From Nocardioides sp. BGMRC 2183 (GTDB taxonomy: Bacteria; Actinomycetota; Actinomycetes; Propionibacteriales; Nocardioidaceae), in contig VSSA01000016.1 in the NCBI GenBank assembly GCA_008123405.1, positions 1 to 64,000 on the forward strand: a DNA stretch of 64,000 nucleotides, in the 5' to 3' direction. Each line of letters starts with the position of its first letter. The first letter of the stretch is position 1. A program made the translations under genes and the position numbers. Under the pieces are notes generated by a model. The model saw only the letters and a list, made by a program, of their open reading frames with translations, did not search any database and had not been told where the DNA came from. Positions 55,509 through 64,000 of the stretch are shown in pieces.

Positions 55509-56693
55509 GTGTCCGGGAGGGCGCGAGCCCGACGTCGGTGGGGTGCGGTCACCGCGACCGGCTGGTTCGTGCTGGTCCTCGGTGCGACATCGCTGGCGGC
55601 AGCGATCGCGCTGCACTGGACCGAGCTCTACGTGCTGGGAGTGACCTCCCTCGGCCTGCTGGTGCTCTCACTGCTGCTGATCCACCTCCCCACCGGGGCC
55701 CGGTACGACGTCACCGCCCACCCAGCTCGGACCTTGGTCGGCGGGGTGGTCCACGCCCAGGTCGAGGTGGTGGCGGGGCTGATGCCGTTGCTCAGCCCGG
55801 AGGTCCGGGTGCCGGTGGGGGAACACACCGAGCGTCTGCGGCTGCCCGTGGTGGGTCCGCGCCGCCGACACCGCGAGCCGGTCACCATCCCGACCGACCG
55901 GCGCGGCGTGCACCCGGTCGGCCCGGTCACCGAGGTGCGCAGCGACCCGCTCGGACTGGCCCGGTTGCTCCGGACCCGGGGCGCAGCGCGCGAGGTCTTC
56001 GTCCGCCCGCGGACGGTGGCCTTGGAGTCACTCTCCCCGGGCGTGGTCCACGATCTCGAGGGCGTGCCGAGCGACCAGCTCTCGGTGAGCGACCTCGCCT
56101 TCCACGCGCTGCGGGAGTACGTCCGTGGTGACGACCTGCGCCACGTGCACTGGCGCTCCAGCGCCAGCGCCGACCGGCTGCTGGTCCGGCAGTACCAGGA
56201 GACCCGCCGCAACAGCGTGGCCGTGCTGGTCGACGAGGACAGCGGCGCCTACGCGTCGGCCGACGACGTCGAGCTGGCCGCCTCCGTGGCCGCGTCGGTG
56301 ATCGTGCGCGCCCTCACCGACGACTTCGACGTCGTGGCGGGTTGGGGCGAGGAGACGGTCGGCTCCGACGCAGCGCATCCCGACCCGCTGCTCGACGCGA
56401 CCTGTCGATTCGCGCCGCGCCCCGCAGACGACGGTGCGCGGGACCTGCGACGCCACGCCGCTCGGCTCTCCGGTGCCGCGGCGGGGGCTGGCGTCGTCGT
56501 ACTGATCTCGGGTGGGGAGCGTGATCCGCGAGTTCTGCCGGTCGCCGCGCAGGCCTTCGGCAGCGGGCCGCTGCTGCTCACCGTGCAGGTGTCGGCGGGT
56601 GGTCGAAGCGCGGTCCACGAGGTCGGCGGGCTGCGGATGTTGACTCTCGGCCGGCTCGAGCACCTGCCAGCTCTGCTGTCGCGGGGGGCCTGA
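55509..56693 (+). CDS. DUF58 protein
   Basis: A 394-residue protein with two N-terminal membrane helices (about 14-34 and 37-57). The DUF58 motif is seen in LREYVRGDDLRHVHWRSSASADRLLVRQY near residue 200, with a vWA-like end. It is 2 nt after moxR and 2 nt before the transglutaminase-like gene, a conserved trio. Confidence 0.9.
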   Translation: MSGRARARRRWGAVTATGWFVLVLGATSLAAAIALHWTELYVLGVTSLGLLVLSLLLIHLPTGARYDVTAHPARTLVGGVVHAQVEVVAGLMPLLSPEVRVPVGEHTERLRLPVVGPRRRHREPVTIPTDRRGVHPVGPVTEVRSDPLGLARLLRTRGAAREVFVRPRTVALESLSPGVVHDLEGVPSDQLSVSDLAFHALREYVRGDDLRHVHWRSSASADRLLVRQYQETRRNSVAVLVDEDSGAYASADDVELAASVAASVIVRALTDDFDVVAGWGEETVGSDAAHPDPLLDATCRFAPRPADDGARDLRRHAARLSGAAAGAGVVVLISGGERDPRVLPVAAQAFGSGPLLLTVQVSAGGRSAVHEVGGLRMLTLGRLEHLPALLSRGA

Positions 56694-56695
56694 AC

Positions 56696-58867
56696 GTGGC
56701 GCGCCATCCGGTCGGCTGGGCGATGGTCAACGCGGGGTTCGTCTCGGTGCTGACCCTGCTTGCGCTCTTCACCTTCGACCGCAGCTTCGCCGACCGGACC
56801 TACCTGGTGGTGGGCGCGGTCGGGATGGCGGTGCCGCTCGTCCTCGCCGTCCTGCTGCACCTCTCCGGGATGCTGGTCGGCCGGTTCACCCTCTTCGTCT
56901 ACGCGATCTTCCTGCCGTTGGCTGCGCTGACCGTCTTCGCGCGCCCCACCCCCTGGGCGGTGGGCCAGGTGGCACGGGCGACCGTGGAGGCGCCACAGAT
57001 CCTGCTGACGACGATCCCTCCGGTCAACGCGGAGGGAGCGGTCCTGGTGCTGCCCTTCACGTTGGGCTACCTGGCGGGGGCCGCCGGCACTTGGCTGGCG
57101 CTCCGCTCGCATCGCGCGGTGGTACCGGTGCTGCCGCTGCTCCTGGTGCTGGTCCTCTGCGTGCTCTTCGGCACCGAGGACACCGCCGCGGTGCTGGTGA
57201 AGTCGTCGATCTTCGTGGCGGTGGCGCTGTGGTGGATCGCGATCCGCGCCGGCAGCGACCCTGCTGTGGCGCACGCCCATCGTGGGGGGTTGGCGCGCGC
57301 CACGGTGGCCGGGACGGTGGTGGCGGCGGTCGCCGTGGGGGCGACCGTCACCATCGGCGACATCTCCGATCGGCTGGTGCTGCGCGGCATGCTCGGCACC
57401 GGGTACGACGTCGGCCGGCTCGACAACCCGTTGGCCGACTTCGACCAATTTCGGGACGAGGCGGCGGACCGGGAGCTGGCACTCAAGCCGCTGCTGACCG
57501 TCCGCGGACTGCCGCGCCGGGTGCCGGTGCGGTTCCTCGTGCTCGACAGCTACGACGGCGTGGAGTGGAGCCCCGGCAACGACACGGTCCTGGGCACTCG
57601 CGAGGACCGGTTCCAACAGCTGGGCGAGGAGGTCGGCACCACGGCTGAGGGTCGGGTAGTCCGGGTCCGGATTGACCTGCGCCGGTTGTGGAACAGCGAC
57701 TGGCTGCCGCTGGCGGGCTACTTGACCTCCCTGGACTTCGACGGACCCGATGCGCGGTCGCCCTTGGCAGAGGTCCGCTACAACCCGGCGACCGGCTCGG
57801 CCGGCGTGACCGGTGAGCTGAAGCCGGACGACGACTACCGGTTCACCGCGGTGGTCCCACCGACGCGGTTGCCGCGCGACGCGGAGCCGTTTCCCCACGC
57901 CGGTGAACTCCAGCCGGAGGGCGACTTCCTCGACGACTACCTGGCACCCTGGCGGCGCGAGCCGGTCGATCCGATCGAGCAGGTGCTGCTGTTGGCGGAG
58001 TACCTGAAGGTGACCGGCTACTACAGCGACGGCGCCGCGATCGGTGACAGCGAGGTGCCACGCGGTCACTCCAAGGAGGCGCTGGCCGCCTTCGCCTTCG
58101 CTCCGGTCGGCAACGACGAGCAGTACGCCGCCTTCCTGGCCCTGGCCGCCAACCGACTGGGGGTGCCGGCCCGGGTGGTGGTCGGTGCCCACCAGGGGGA
58201 GAAGCGCCGTGGCACTCCGGGGATCGTGCGCGCCGCCGATGTCGAGGCCTGGGTGGAGGTGCAGATCTCCGACGGCACCTGGCGGATGCTCCCCACCGAC
58301 TCGTTCCTCGGCACCCAGGACCCGGCGCTCGCGAAGCAGACGCCGGAGGAGTTCTTGGACCGCAAGAAGGAGGAGCGGCAGGGGGCGTGGCCCGAGGAGC
58401 CGCGATCGGAGGAGGCGGAGCGGAGCACGGACGACTCCGGCGTCGGGCTCGGGTGGCTGCCGGGTGTCGCCGTGATCGGCCTGATCCTCGTCGTGGCGCT
58501 GGTCCCACTGGTCAAGCTCGTCCGGGGACGCCGGCGTCGTACCCGGCGGGGGAGCGCTGCGGTGGTGGCGGGGTGGCGGGACCTCGTCGACACCGCGCGC
58601 GACCTCGGGTACGACGTACCGGTGCGCGCGACCCGGCCGGACCAGGCCCGGACCCTCGCCACGGCCGACCCTGCCGGTGGTTCGGTGGCCCTGGCAGAGC
58701 GGGCCGACGCACTGACCTTCGCGCCGCTCGACCCCGGGGACGCGGTCACCGACGAGTACTGGGAAGCGGTGCGCCGCGAGCGCCGCCTGCTCGCCTCGCG
58801 CCGGTCGCCGCTGCGGCGGCTACGGGCACGGTGGAGTCTGGCCTCCCTCCGCGCCCGACGGCGCTGA
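56696..58867 (+). CDS. Transglutaminase-like membrane protein, catalytic residues missing
   Basis: A 723-residue protein with six membrane helices (about 10-215), an extracytoplasmic transglutaminase-core region (about 460-560) and a late helix (about 590). The core has NDEQYAAFLALAANRLGVPARVVVG and VEAWVEVQISDGTW. The positions normally holding the Cys and His of the catalytic triad carry Asp/Glu-type residues, so it is probably inactive and acts as a scaffold. It ends the moxR-DUF58 operon. Confidence 0.88.
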   Translation: MARHPVGWAMVNAGFVSVLTLLALFTFDRSFADRTYLVVGAVGMAVPLVLAVLLHLSGMLVGRFTLFVYAIFLPLAALTVFARPTPWAVGQVARATVEAPQILLTTIPPVNAEGAVLVLPFTLGYLAGAAGTWLALRSHRAVVPVLPLLLVLVLCVLFGTEDTAAVLVKSSIFVAVALWWIAIRAGSDPAVAHAHRGGLARATVAGTVVAAVAVGATVTIGDISDRLVLRGMLGTGYDVGRLDNPLADFDQFRDEAADRELALKPLLTVRGLPRRVPVRFLVLDSYDGVEWSPGNDTVLGTREDRFQQLGEEVGTTAEGRVVRVRIDLRRLWNSDWLPLAGYLTSLDFDGPDARSPLAEVRYNPATGSAGVTGELKPDDDYRFTAVVPPTRLPRDAEPFPHAGELQPEGDFLDDYLAPWRREPVDPIEQVLLLAEYLKVTGYYSDGAAIGDSEVPRGHSKEALAAFAFAPVGNDEQYAAFLALAANRLGVPARVVVGAHQGEKRRGTPGIVRAADVEAWVEVQISDGTWRMLPTDSFLGTQDPALAKQTPEEFLDRKKEERQGAWPEEPRSEEAERSTDDSGVGLGWLPGVAVIGLILVVALVPLVKLVRGRRRRTRRGSAAVVAGWRDLVDTARDLGYDVPVRATRPDQARTLATADPAGGSVALAERADALTFAPLDPGDAVTDEYWEAVRRERRLLASRRSPLRRLRARWSLASLRARRR

Positions 58868-58871
58868 GCCG

Positions 58872-59720
58872 TCAACCGTCCAGGTCGCAGCCGAAGATGG
58901 CGGTCCCCGGGGTGAGCAGTCCGCGGGTGCGCGACCACCCTCCCCACGGCCGATCGTTGGCGGCCGGCCAGCGCGGCTCGAGCAGGGTGGTCAGCCGGAA
59001 GCCGGCGCCGGCCAACAGCCCGACCCAGTCGCCCAGGGTGCGGTGGTGCTCCACATAGCTGGTCGCACCGGTCTCGTCGTCGACCTCGACATAAGGGGTG
59101 CGGTCCCAATAGGACTGGCTCGCGACGAGTCCGTCCTCGCCCGGGTCGTCGGGGAACATCCATCGGGTGGGATGGGTGATCGAGAAGGCGTAGCGGCCGC
59201 CCGGTCGCAACACCCGGGCCGTCTCGGACACCGCCATGTCGATGTCGGCGACGAACTGGAGGGCGCCGAAGGAGGAGAAGACGGCATCGAAGGAGTCGTC
59301 GGCGAACGGCAGGTCGGTGGCAGTCCCCAACACACTCGGTACGACGACCCCGCTGGCCTCGTCGATGCGCCGGGAGTGCTGCAGCTGCCGGTGGGAGAGG
59401 TCGAGGCCGATCGCCCGCCCGCCCCTCGCGCGCACCCAGCGCGAGCACTGTCCGGCCCCGGAGCCGACCTCGAGGACGTCCTTGCCGGCCACGTCACCGA
59501 GCACGCCGGCCTCGCCCTCGGTCAGCCCCTCCGGACCCCAGAGGAAGCCGACGTCGCCCAGGTAGGCGCCGTGGGTGGCCTGGTACTCGTCGGCGTAGCG
59601 GTCCCAGTCGGCGCCGTTGGCGCGGCGGGACTCGAGTTCGGAGGTGTCACGACGGTGAGCGGTCACCGGGGGATGCGGCCACTGCTGCGCCGGCCACTGT
59701 TGCACCGACCGCTCCTGCAC
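58872..59720 (-). CDS. Class I SAM-dependent methyltransferase (Methyltransf_11)
   Basis: A 282-residue protein with the SAM motif VLEVGSGAGQCSRW, IGLDLS, DLPFADDSFDAVFSS and RVLRPGGRYAFS. The N-terminus DWDRYADEYQ is typical of this group. The GTG near 59720 follows TAGGCT; a later GTG giving VTAHRRDTSEL is also possible. It is divergent from rpsA. Substrate unknown. Confidence 0.82.
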   Translation of the reverse strand: MQERSVQQWPAQQWPHPPVTAHRRDTSELESRRANGADWDRYADEYQATHGAYLGDVGFLWGPEGLTEGEAGVLGDVAGKDVLEVGSGAGQCSRWVRARGGRAIGLDLSHRQLQHSRRIDEASGVVVPSVLGTATDLPFADDSFDAVFSSFGALQFVADIDMAVSETARVLRPGGRYAFSITHPTRWMFPDDPGEDGLVASQSYWDRTPYVEVDDETGATSYVEHHRTLGDWVGLLAGAGFRLTTLLEPRWPAANDRPWGGWSRTRGLLTPGTAIFGCDLDG

Positions 59721-59891
59721 AATGGACCAGCCTATCCCCACGCGCCGTTCGAGCCGCCGGGGGAGGCGGGATCCGCCGTGCTTGCTCAGTTGGACGGCGG
59801 CGCCTGCGCGCGCGTAGGCTGAGGCATCGTGCCCACAGCCGTGGTCACGTGTCACTTCTACTTCTGCCCACCCAAGGATCTATCCCTCCTC

Positions 59892-61367
59892 ATGACGAGC
59901 ATTCTCTCGACTCCCCTCGGCTACGACGACGACGCGCCGCAGGTCGCCATCAACGACATCGGCTCCGAGGCCGACTTCCTGGCCGCGATCGACCAGACCA
60001 TCAAGTACTTCAACGACGGCGACATCGTCGACGGCACCATCGTCAAGGTCGACCGCGACGAGGTCCTCCTCGACATCGGCTACAAGACCGAGGGCGTCAT
60101 CCCCTCGCGTGAGCTGTCCATCAAGCACGACGTCGACCCGTCCGAGGTCGTCGAGGTCGGCGACAAGGTCGAGGCCCTGGTTCTCCAGAAGGAGGACAAG
60201 GAGGGTCGCCTGATCCTGTCCAAGAAGCGCGCCCAGTACGAGCGCGCCTGGGGCACGATCGAGGAGGTCAAGGAGGCTGACGGCGTCGTCGAGGGCAACG
60301 TCATCGAGGTCGTCAAGGGCGGCCTGATCCTGGACATCGGTCTGCGCGGCTTCCTCCCCGCCTCGCTGGTGGAGATGCGCCGCGTGCGCGACCTGCAGCC
60401 CTACGTGGGTCAGACCCTCGAGGCGAAGATCATCGAGCTGGACAAGAACCGCAACAACGTGGTCCTGTCCCGCCGCGCCTGGCTCGAGCAGACCCAGTCC
60501 GAGGTCCGCCACGGCTTCCTCACCCAGCTGCAGAAGGGCCAGATCCGCAAGGGTGTCGTCTCCTCGATCGTCAACTTTGGTGCGTTCGTCGACCTCGGCG
60601 GCGTCGACGGTCTGGTGCACGTCTCCGAGCTGTCCTGGAAGCACATCGACCACCCCTCCGAGGTCGTCACCGTGGGCGACGAGGTCACTGTCGAGGTCCT
60701 CGACGTCGACATGGACCGCGAGCGTGTCTCCCTCTCGCTCAAGGCGACCCAGGAAGACCCGTGGCAGCACTTCGCCCGCACCCACCAGATCGGTCAGATC
60801 GTGCCGGGCAAGGTCACCAAGCTGGTGCCGTTCGGCTCGTTCGTCCGGGTCGAGGAGGGCATCGAGGGCCTGGTGCACATCTCCGAGCTGGCCGAGCGCC
60901 ACGTGGAGATCCCCGAGCAGGTCGTCCAGGTCAACGACGACGTCATGGTCAAGATCATCGACATCGACCTCGAGCGTCGCCGGATCTCGCTCTCGCTGAA
61001 GCAGGCGAACGAGACCGCCGTCAGCACCGACGTCGAGGAGTTCGACCCGACCCTCTACGGCATGCCGGCCACCTATGACGACCAGGGCAACTACGTCTAC
61101 CCCGAAGGCTTCGACCCGGAGACCGGCGAGTGGCTCGAGGGCTTCGAGGAGCAGCGCGCCACCTGGGAGGACCAGTACGCCAAGGCGCACGCCCGCTGGG
61201 AGGCGCACGTCAAGCAGCAGGCCGAGGCCCAGAAGGCCGAGATCGAGGCCGGCGAGGCATCGTCGTACTCCTCCGGTGCGGCTGAGCGCACCGAGGAGAC
61301 CGGCGGTTCGCTGGCGTCCGACGAGGCGCTGCAGGCCCTGCGGGAGAAGTTGACCGGCGGCAACTGA
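59892..61367 (+). CDS. rpsA: 30S ribosomal protein S1
   Basis: S1 helps mRNA bind the 30S subunit. The 491-residue protein has four S1 RNA-binding domains (about 38-105, 123-189, 210-278, 295-364) with repeats such as GAFVDLGGVDGLVHVSEL and GSFVRVEEGIEGLVHISEL. An acidic, Gln/Ala-rich tail follows. ATG at 59892 starts the conserved MTSILSTPLGYDD; a GTG at 59829 is in frame but lacks support. In many actinobacteria it is next to polA; here a 20-kb cluster separates them. Confidence 0.97.
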   Translation: MTSILSTPLGYDDDAPQVAINDIGSEADFLAAIDQTIKYFNDGDIVDGTIVKVDRDEVLLDIGYKTEGVIPSRELSIKHDVDPSEVVEVGDKVEALVLQKEDKEGRLILSKKRAQYERAWGTIEEVKEADGVVEGNVIEVVKGGLILDIGLRGFLPASLVEMRRVRDLQPYVGQTLEAKIIELDKNRNNVVLSRRAWLEQTQSEVRHGFLTQLQKGQIRKGVVSSIVNFGAFVDLGGVDGLVHVSELSWKHIDHPSEVVTVGDEVTVEVLDVDMDRERVSLSLKATQEDPWQHFARTHQIGQIVPGKVTKLVPFGSFVRVEEGIEGLVHISELAERHVEIPEQVVQVNDDVMVKIIDIDLERRRISLSLKQANETAVSTDVEEFDPTLYGMPATYDDQGNYVYPEGFDPETGEWLEGFEEQRATWEDQYAKAHARWEAHVKQQAEAQKAEIEAGEASSYSSGAAERTEETGGSLASDEALQALREKLTGGN

Positions 61368-61390
61368 TCGCCCTCGCTCCGCGAGCTGAC

Positions 61391-61433
61391 GAGGCCCGCC
61401 CCACCGTTTGGTGGGGCGGGCCTCGGCCTTTTT
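61391..61433 (+). terminator. Intrinsic terminator of rpsA
   Basis: A 15-bp stem (61391-61405 with 61410-61424), loop GTTT, followed by TTTTT at 61429-61433. It is the only classic hairpin plus T-run in the window. Confidence 0.95.
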
Positions 61434-61481
61434 CGGCGAATCGGGGACGTAGGCCGCGACCGAGCGTACCGTCGAACGGTC

Positions 61482-63068
61482 ATGTCGACCCTGCTCCGGT
61501 CCGTCGTGCTCGTCGTCATCGCGGCAATGGTGGCGAGCGCGCTGACGTGTGCCCGGGTGGCAGAAGCGGCGCCCGGGCCGACGCGGGTGCTGATCGTCGG
61601 CGACTCGATCACGCACGGATCGACGGGTGACTACACCTGGCGCTACCGACTGTGGCGCCACCTCGCCGAGAGTGGTGCGGAGGTCGACTTCGTGGGCCCG
61701 CGCACCGACCTCTGGGACTACCTCGGCGAGCACGACGGCAACCAGCAGTACGCCGACAGGCAGTTCGACCGGGACCACCGGGGTCTGTGGGGGGAGTCGT
61801 TCACCCGCCTGAACCCGGAGATCGGCGCGTTGGTCCGCACCCATGAACCGGACCGGCTGGTGGTCGCGCTTGGCTTCAACGATCTCGCTTGGTGCTGCTC
61901 ACCGGCGCACACGCTGGAGCTGCTGAGGACGTTCCTGGACGAGGTCGACGCCGCCTCCGACGGCGTGCAGGTCGTGGTCGCCACCGTGCCGTCGTCCCGG
62001 TTGGCCGCCGCGGTGACGTACAACGAGCTGTTGGTCGACGCCGAGGATGAGCTGAACCAGGACCACCCTGGTCTGGTGGTGGCCGACACGTCGACCGGGT
62101 TCGACAGCGCCGAGCACACCTTCGACGCGACCCATCCGAACGCGAACGGCGAGCTGATCATTGCGGCCGGCGTGGCCGATGCATTGGCTGAGACCGGGGT
62201 AGGGGCGCCGATGCCACGCCCGCTCGGCACCTTGCCCGTGGGCCCGACGGTGCCGTCGGTACTCCAGGTCCGTGCCGGTGATCACGAGGCGGTGCTGAGC
62301 TGGACCGCAGCACCGGGAGCGACCCGCCACTTCGTCTGGCGCCGCGACCTCGACGCCGGCCAGGATTGGACCCGGCTGCCCGATCCAGTCACCGGCGACG
62401 GCTGGACCGTCGACGGCCTGACCAACGGACATCGCTACCGCTTCCGGGTGCAGGCCGCGAAGGTGTGGGCGGTCTCGCCGCTGCTCTCGGCGGCGGTCGG
62501 AGTGGTGCCGCGTCCGCGGGTTCCACCCCCCACGGCCATCGAGGCTGTGGTGAGCCGCAACCACGCGCTTCGGGTGCGCTGGGCGCGACTGGCTGGGGTG
62601 AACACCTATCTGCTGCGCGCCCGTCGGGCGGGCTCACGCGACGTCGTCCAGCAGCGGGTGGCGGGTGGCGCCGCCACAGTGACCGGGCTGGTGGCCGGCG
62701 CCCGCCATCAGGTGACCGTGCGGGGTGTCGACCGCGGTGTGGTCGGACCTGCGTCGCCGGTGGTGCGCGGACGACCCTGGGGCCCGGTCGTCGACAGTCC
62801 GCGGCCACGGGTGCGGACCGTGTCGCACCGCGCGGTGCGGATCTCCTGGCCGGCGCGTCGTCCGGCCACCCGTTGGGAGGTCCGGCTCCGGGACCGGAGC
62901 ATCGGTGGGCGCTGGCAGGTTGTCCGACGGCTGCCGGGTGAGCAGACCTTCCTGCGCCTGGGACGTCTGACGGCGGGCCACCGCTACCAGGTGCGGCTGC
63001 GGGGCTGGCATCAGCAGGTGCGGGGCACCTGGTCGCCGGTCGTCGGAGTGCGGGTGCGTGGACGCTGA
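61482..63068 (+). CDS. Secreted SGNH/GDSL hydrolase with fibronectin III repeats
   Basis: A 528-residue exported protein: signal peptide 1-30 (ending AEAA). An SGNH hydrolase domain (about 33-235) has the nucleophile S42 in GDSIT, GFND as block III and D215/H218 in DATHPN. Then come about three fibronectin III-like domains (about 250-528), with AVLSWTAAPGA and VRISWPARRPAT. It probably deacylates an extracellular ester, perhaps on a polysaccharide. ATG 61482. Confidence 0.88.
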   Translation: MSTLLRSVVLVVIAAMVASALTCARVAEAAPGPTRVLIVGDSITHGSTGDYTWRYRLWRHLAESGAEVDFVGPRTDLWDYLGEHDGNQQYADRQFDRDHRGLWGESFTRLNPEIGALVRTHEPDRLVVALGFNDLAWCCSPAHTLELLRTFLDEVDAASDGVQVVVATVPSSRLAAAVTYNELLVDAEDELNQDHPGLVVADTSTGFDSAEHTFDATHPNANGELIIAAGVADALAETGVGAPMPRPLGTLPVGPTVPSVLQVRAGDHEAVLSWTAAPGATRHFVWRRDLDAGQDWTRLPDPVTGDGWTVDGLTNGHRYRFRVQAAKVWAVSPLLSAAVGVVPRPRVPPPTAIEAVVSRNHALRVRWARLAGVNTYLLRARRAGSRDVVQQRVAGGAATVTGLVAGARHQVTVRGVDRGVVGPASPVVRGRPWGPVVDSPRPRVRTVSHRAVRISWPARRPATRWEVRLRDRSIGGRWQVVRRLPGEQTFLRLGRLTAGHRYQVRLRGWHQQVRGTWSPVVGVRVRGR

Positions 63069-63074
63069 GGCGTG

Positions 63075-63236
63075 TCAGCGCACGGCGCTGCCCGGGGGCA
63101 GGAACGTCGGGTCGACGGCGTGGGAGGAGGGGGGAGCGATGTGGGGGCGAGCGTCGCGCAGAACCATCTGGAGCGTGCCGGCGACGACGGCGAACCCCAG
63201 GAGAAGCAGCAACATCAAGAACATGGCAGTAATCAT
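63075..63236 (-). CDS. Small membrane protein of 53 residues
   Basis: The minus strand from ATG 63236 reads MITAMFLMLLLLLGFAVVAG as one membrane helix, followed by a short polar Pro-rich tail ending GSAVR. It is a plausible real gene: a GCAGGA site precedes the ATG and a perfect palindrome lies just upstream. No family is recognised. It converges on the SGNH gene with a 6-bp gap. Confidence 0.55.
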   Translation of the reverse strand: MITAMFLMLLLLLGFAVVAGTLQMVLRDARPHIAPPSSHAVDPTFLPPGSAVR

Positions 63237-63246
63237 GCGCGTCTTT

Positions 63247-63272
63247 CATTCCTGCCAGAAGTGGCAGGAATG
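63247..63272. promoter_or_regulatory. Perfect palindrome between the small protein and the GlxA-type regulator
   Basis: CATTCCTGCCA, GAAG, TGGCAGGAATG: an 11-bp inverted repeat. The half TGGCAGGAAT differs by one base from the AdpA consensus TGGCSNGWWY. AdpA has the same GlxA-type architecture as the adjacent gene, so this may be its operator. Confidence 0.55.
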
Positions 63273-63319
63273 CCGACCTCCGTTGATTTGCTGCCATGTG
63301 TCGTGGCACGATGCGAGCC

Positions 63320-64000
63320 ATGTTGAGCAACGTGGCCGTGCTGGCGTTCGACGGCGTCGCGCCCTTCGAGCTCGGCGTCCTCTGTGAGGCGTTCGGTCTC
63401 GACCGCACCGAGCACGGCGTGCCGCGGCTCGACTTTGCGGTCTGCTCCCACTCCCGCGCGCCGATGCGCACCTCGATGGGCTTCTCGATCCAGGTCGACG
63501 CCGACCTCGGACGGGCGGCGGAGGCCGACCTGATCGCGGTGCCCGCGATGCCGCGTGGTGGCACTCCGCCGGAGGAGGTGATCACCGTGCTCCAAGCGGG
63601 TCACGACCGCGGGGCGCGCATCCTCTCGGTCTGCAGTGGCGCCTTCACGCTCGGCTCCGCCGGCCTGCTCGACGGTCGGGAGTGCACCACGCACTGGATG
63701 TACACCTCCGAGCTGCAGGAGCGGTTCCCGCTCGCCCGCGTCGTCCCCGAGGTGCTGTACGTCGACGCAGGCCAGGTGGTCACCAGCGCCGGGACCGCCG
63801 CCGGGATGGACGCCTGCTTGCACATCTGGCGCCAGGAGCACGGGTCGGCCGTGGCGAGCATGATCGCGCGACGGGCGGTCGTCCCGCCGCATCGTGACGG
63901 TGGGCAGGCGCAGTTCATCGCCCGTCCGGTCACCGACTGCGAGGCCGAGACGCTGCGGCCGGTGCTCACCTGGGTGCTGGAGAACCTCGCCGAGGACCAC
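63320..64000 (+). CDS. GlxA-type AraC family regulator, partial (runs off right edge)
   Basis: From ATG 63320, 227 codons are open to the window edge. The N-terminal DJ-1/PfpI-like domain has NVAVLAFDGVAPFELGVLCEAFG, a Cys elbow ILSVCSGAFTLGSAGLL and VVTSAGTAAGMDACLHI. The reading stops as the AraC helix-turn-helix would begin (TWVLENLAEDH). Such regulators bind palindromic sites like the one upstream. It may control itself and the small membrane protein. Confidence 0.9.
   Translation, partial: MLSNVAVLAFDGVAPFELGVLCEAFGLDRTEHGVPRLDFAVCSHSRAPMRTSMGFSIQVDADLGRAAEADLIAVPAMPRGGTPPEEVITVLQAGHDRGARILSVCSGAFTLGSAGLLDGRECTTHWMYTSELQERFPLARVVPEVLYVDAGQVVTSAGTAAGMDACLHIWRQEHGSAVASMIARRAVVPPHRDGGQAQFIARPVTDCEAETLRPVLTWVLENLAEDH

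Overview
The window is high-GC, densely coding DNA with many GTG starts and many 1-8 bp gene overlaps. This fits an actinobacterium. The gene content and order (hisI, trp genes, SCO1-like, lgt, gltBD, pyk, ANTAR regulator, polA, rpsA) suggest Propionibacteriales, most likely a Nocardioides-like organism; that assignment is an inference from recalled synteny. The housekeeping backbone resembles the M. tuberculosis block from hisI to rpsA.

Layout. 1-3.5 kb: a partial secreted protein and a lipoprotein, an MmcQ/YjbR protein, an unknown protein, and a DUF222/HNH gene behind a LexA-like box. 3.5-10.1 kb: a type III-like restriction-modification cassette (res and mod in one operon) framed by two XRE regulators, with clustered palindromic operators. 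10.2-13.8 kb: a heterodimeric ABC exporter pair. 13.8-20.6 kb: hisI, small trp-associated membrane proteins, trpCBA, an SCO1-like lipoprotein and lgt; trpE is absent from its usual place. 20.7-28.3 kb: gltBD and pyk. 28.3-31.2 kb: a lipoprotein, a 73-nt tRNA with anticodon CAA but a short variable loop, a PdtaR-like ANTAR regulator, and a branched-chain amino-acid binding lipoprotein whose two halves are in swapped order. 31.3-35.3 kb: livHMGF on the minus strand. 35.6-39.4 kb: a GNAT enzyme, a hotdog thioesterase and polA. 39.4-53.4 kb and on to 54.4 kb: a cell-envelope glycan cluster (DPPR synthase, AftD-like arabinosyltransferase, further GT-C-like membrane proteins, GT4, flippase, methyltransferases, DUF2613, DUF3068). 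54.5-58.9 kb: MoxR, DUF58 and transglutaminase-like genes. 58.9-64 kb: a methyltransferase, rpsA, a secreted SGNH hydrolase, a small membrane protein and a truncated GlxA-type regulator.

How the genes work together. The res/mod genes share one promoter region, with a divergent XRE gene that probably sets their timing. The two ABC half-transporters have complementary degenerate sites and should pair. TrpC, TrpB and TrpA carry out the last three steps of tryptophan synthesis. GltB and GltD form glutamate synthase. LivHMGF and the rearranged binding protein form an amino-acid importer. The envelope genes suggest assembly, export and decoration of an arabinose-containing wall glycan. Several genes have a TANNNT -10 hexamer ending six bases before the start codon, pointing to leaderless transcripts.

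No stretch longer than 300 bases lacks a gene. The largest gaps are 35349-35587, 29700-29912, 15943-16131 and 59721-59891. No CRISPR array, insertion sequence, rRNA or phage gene was seen.
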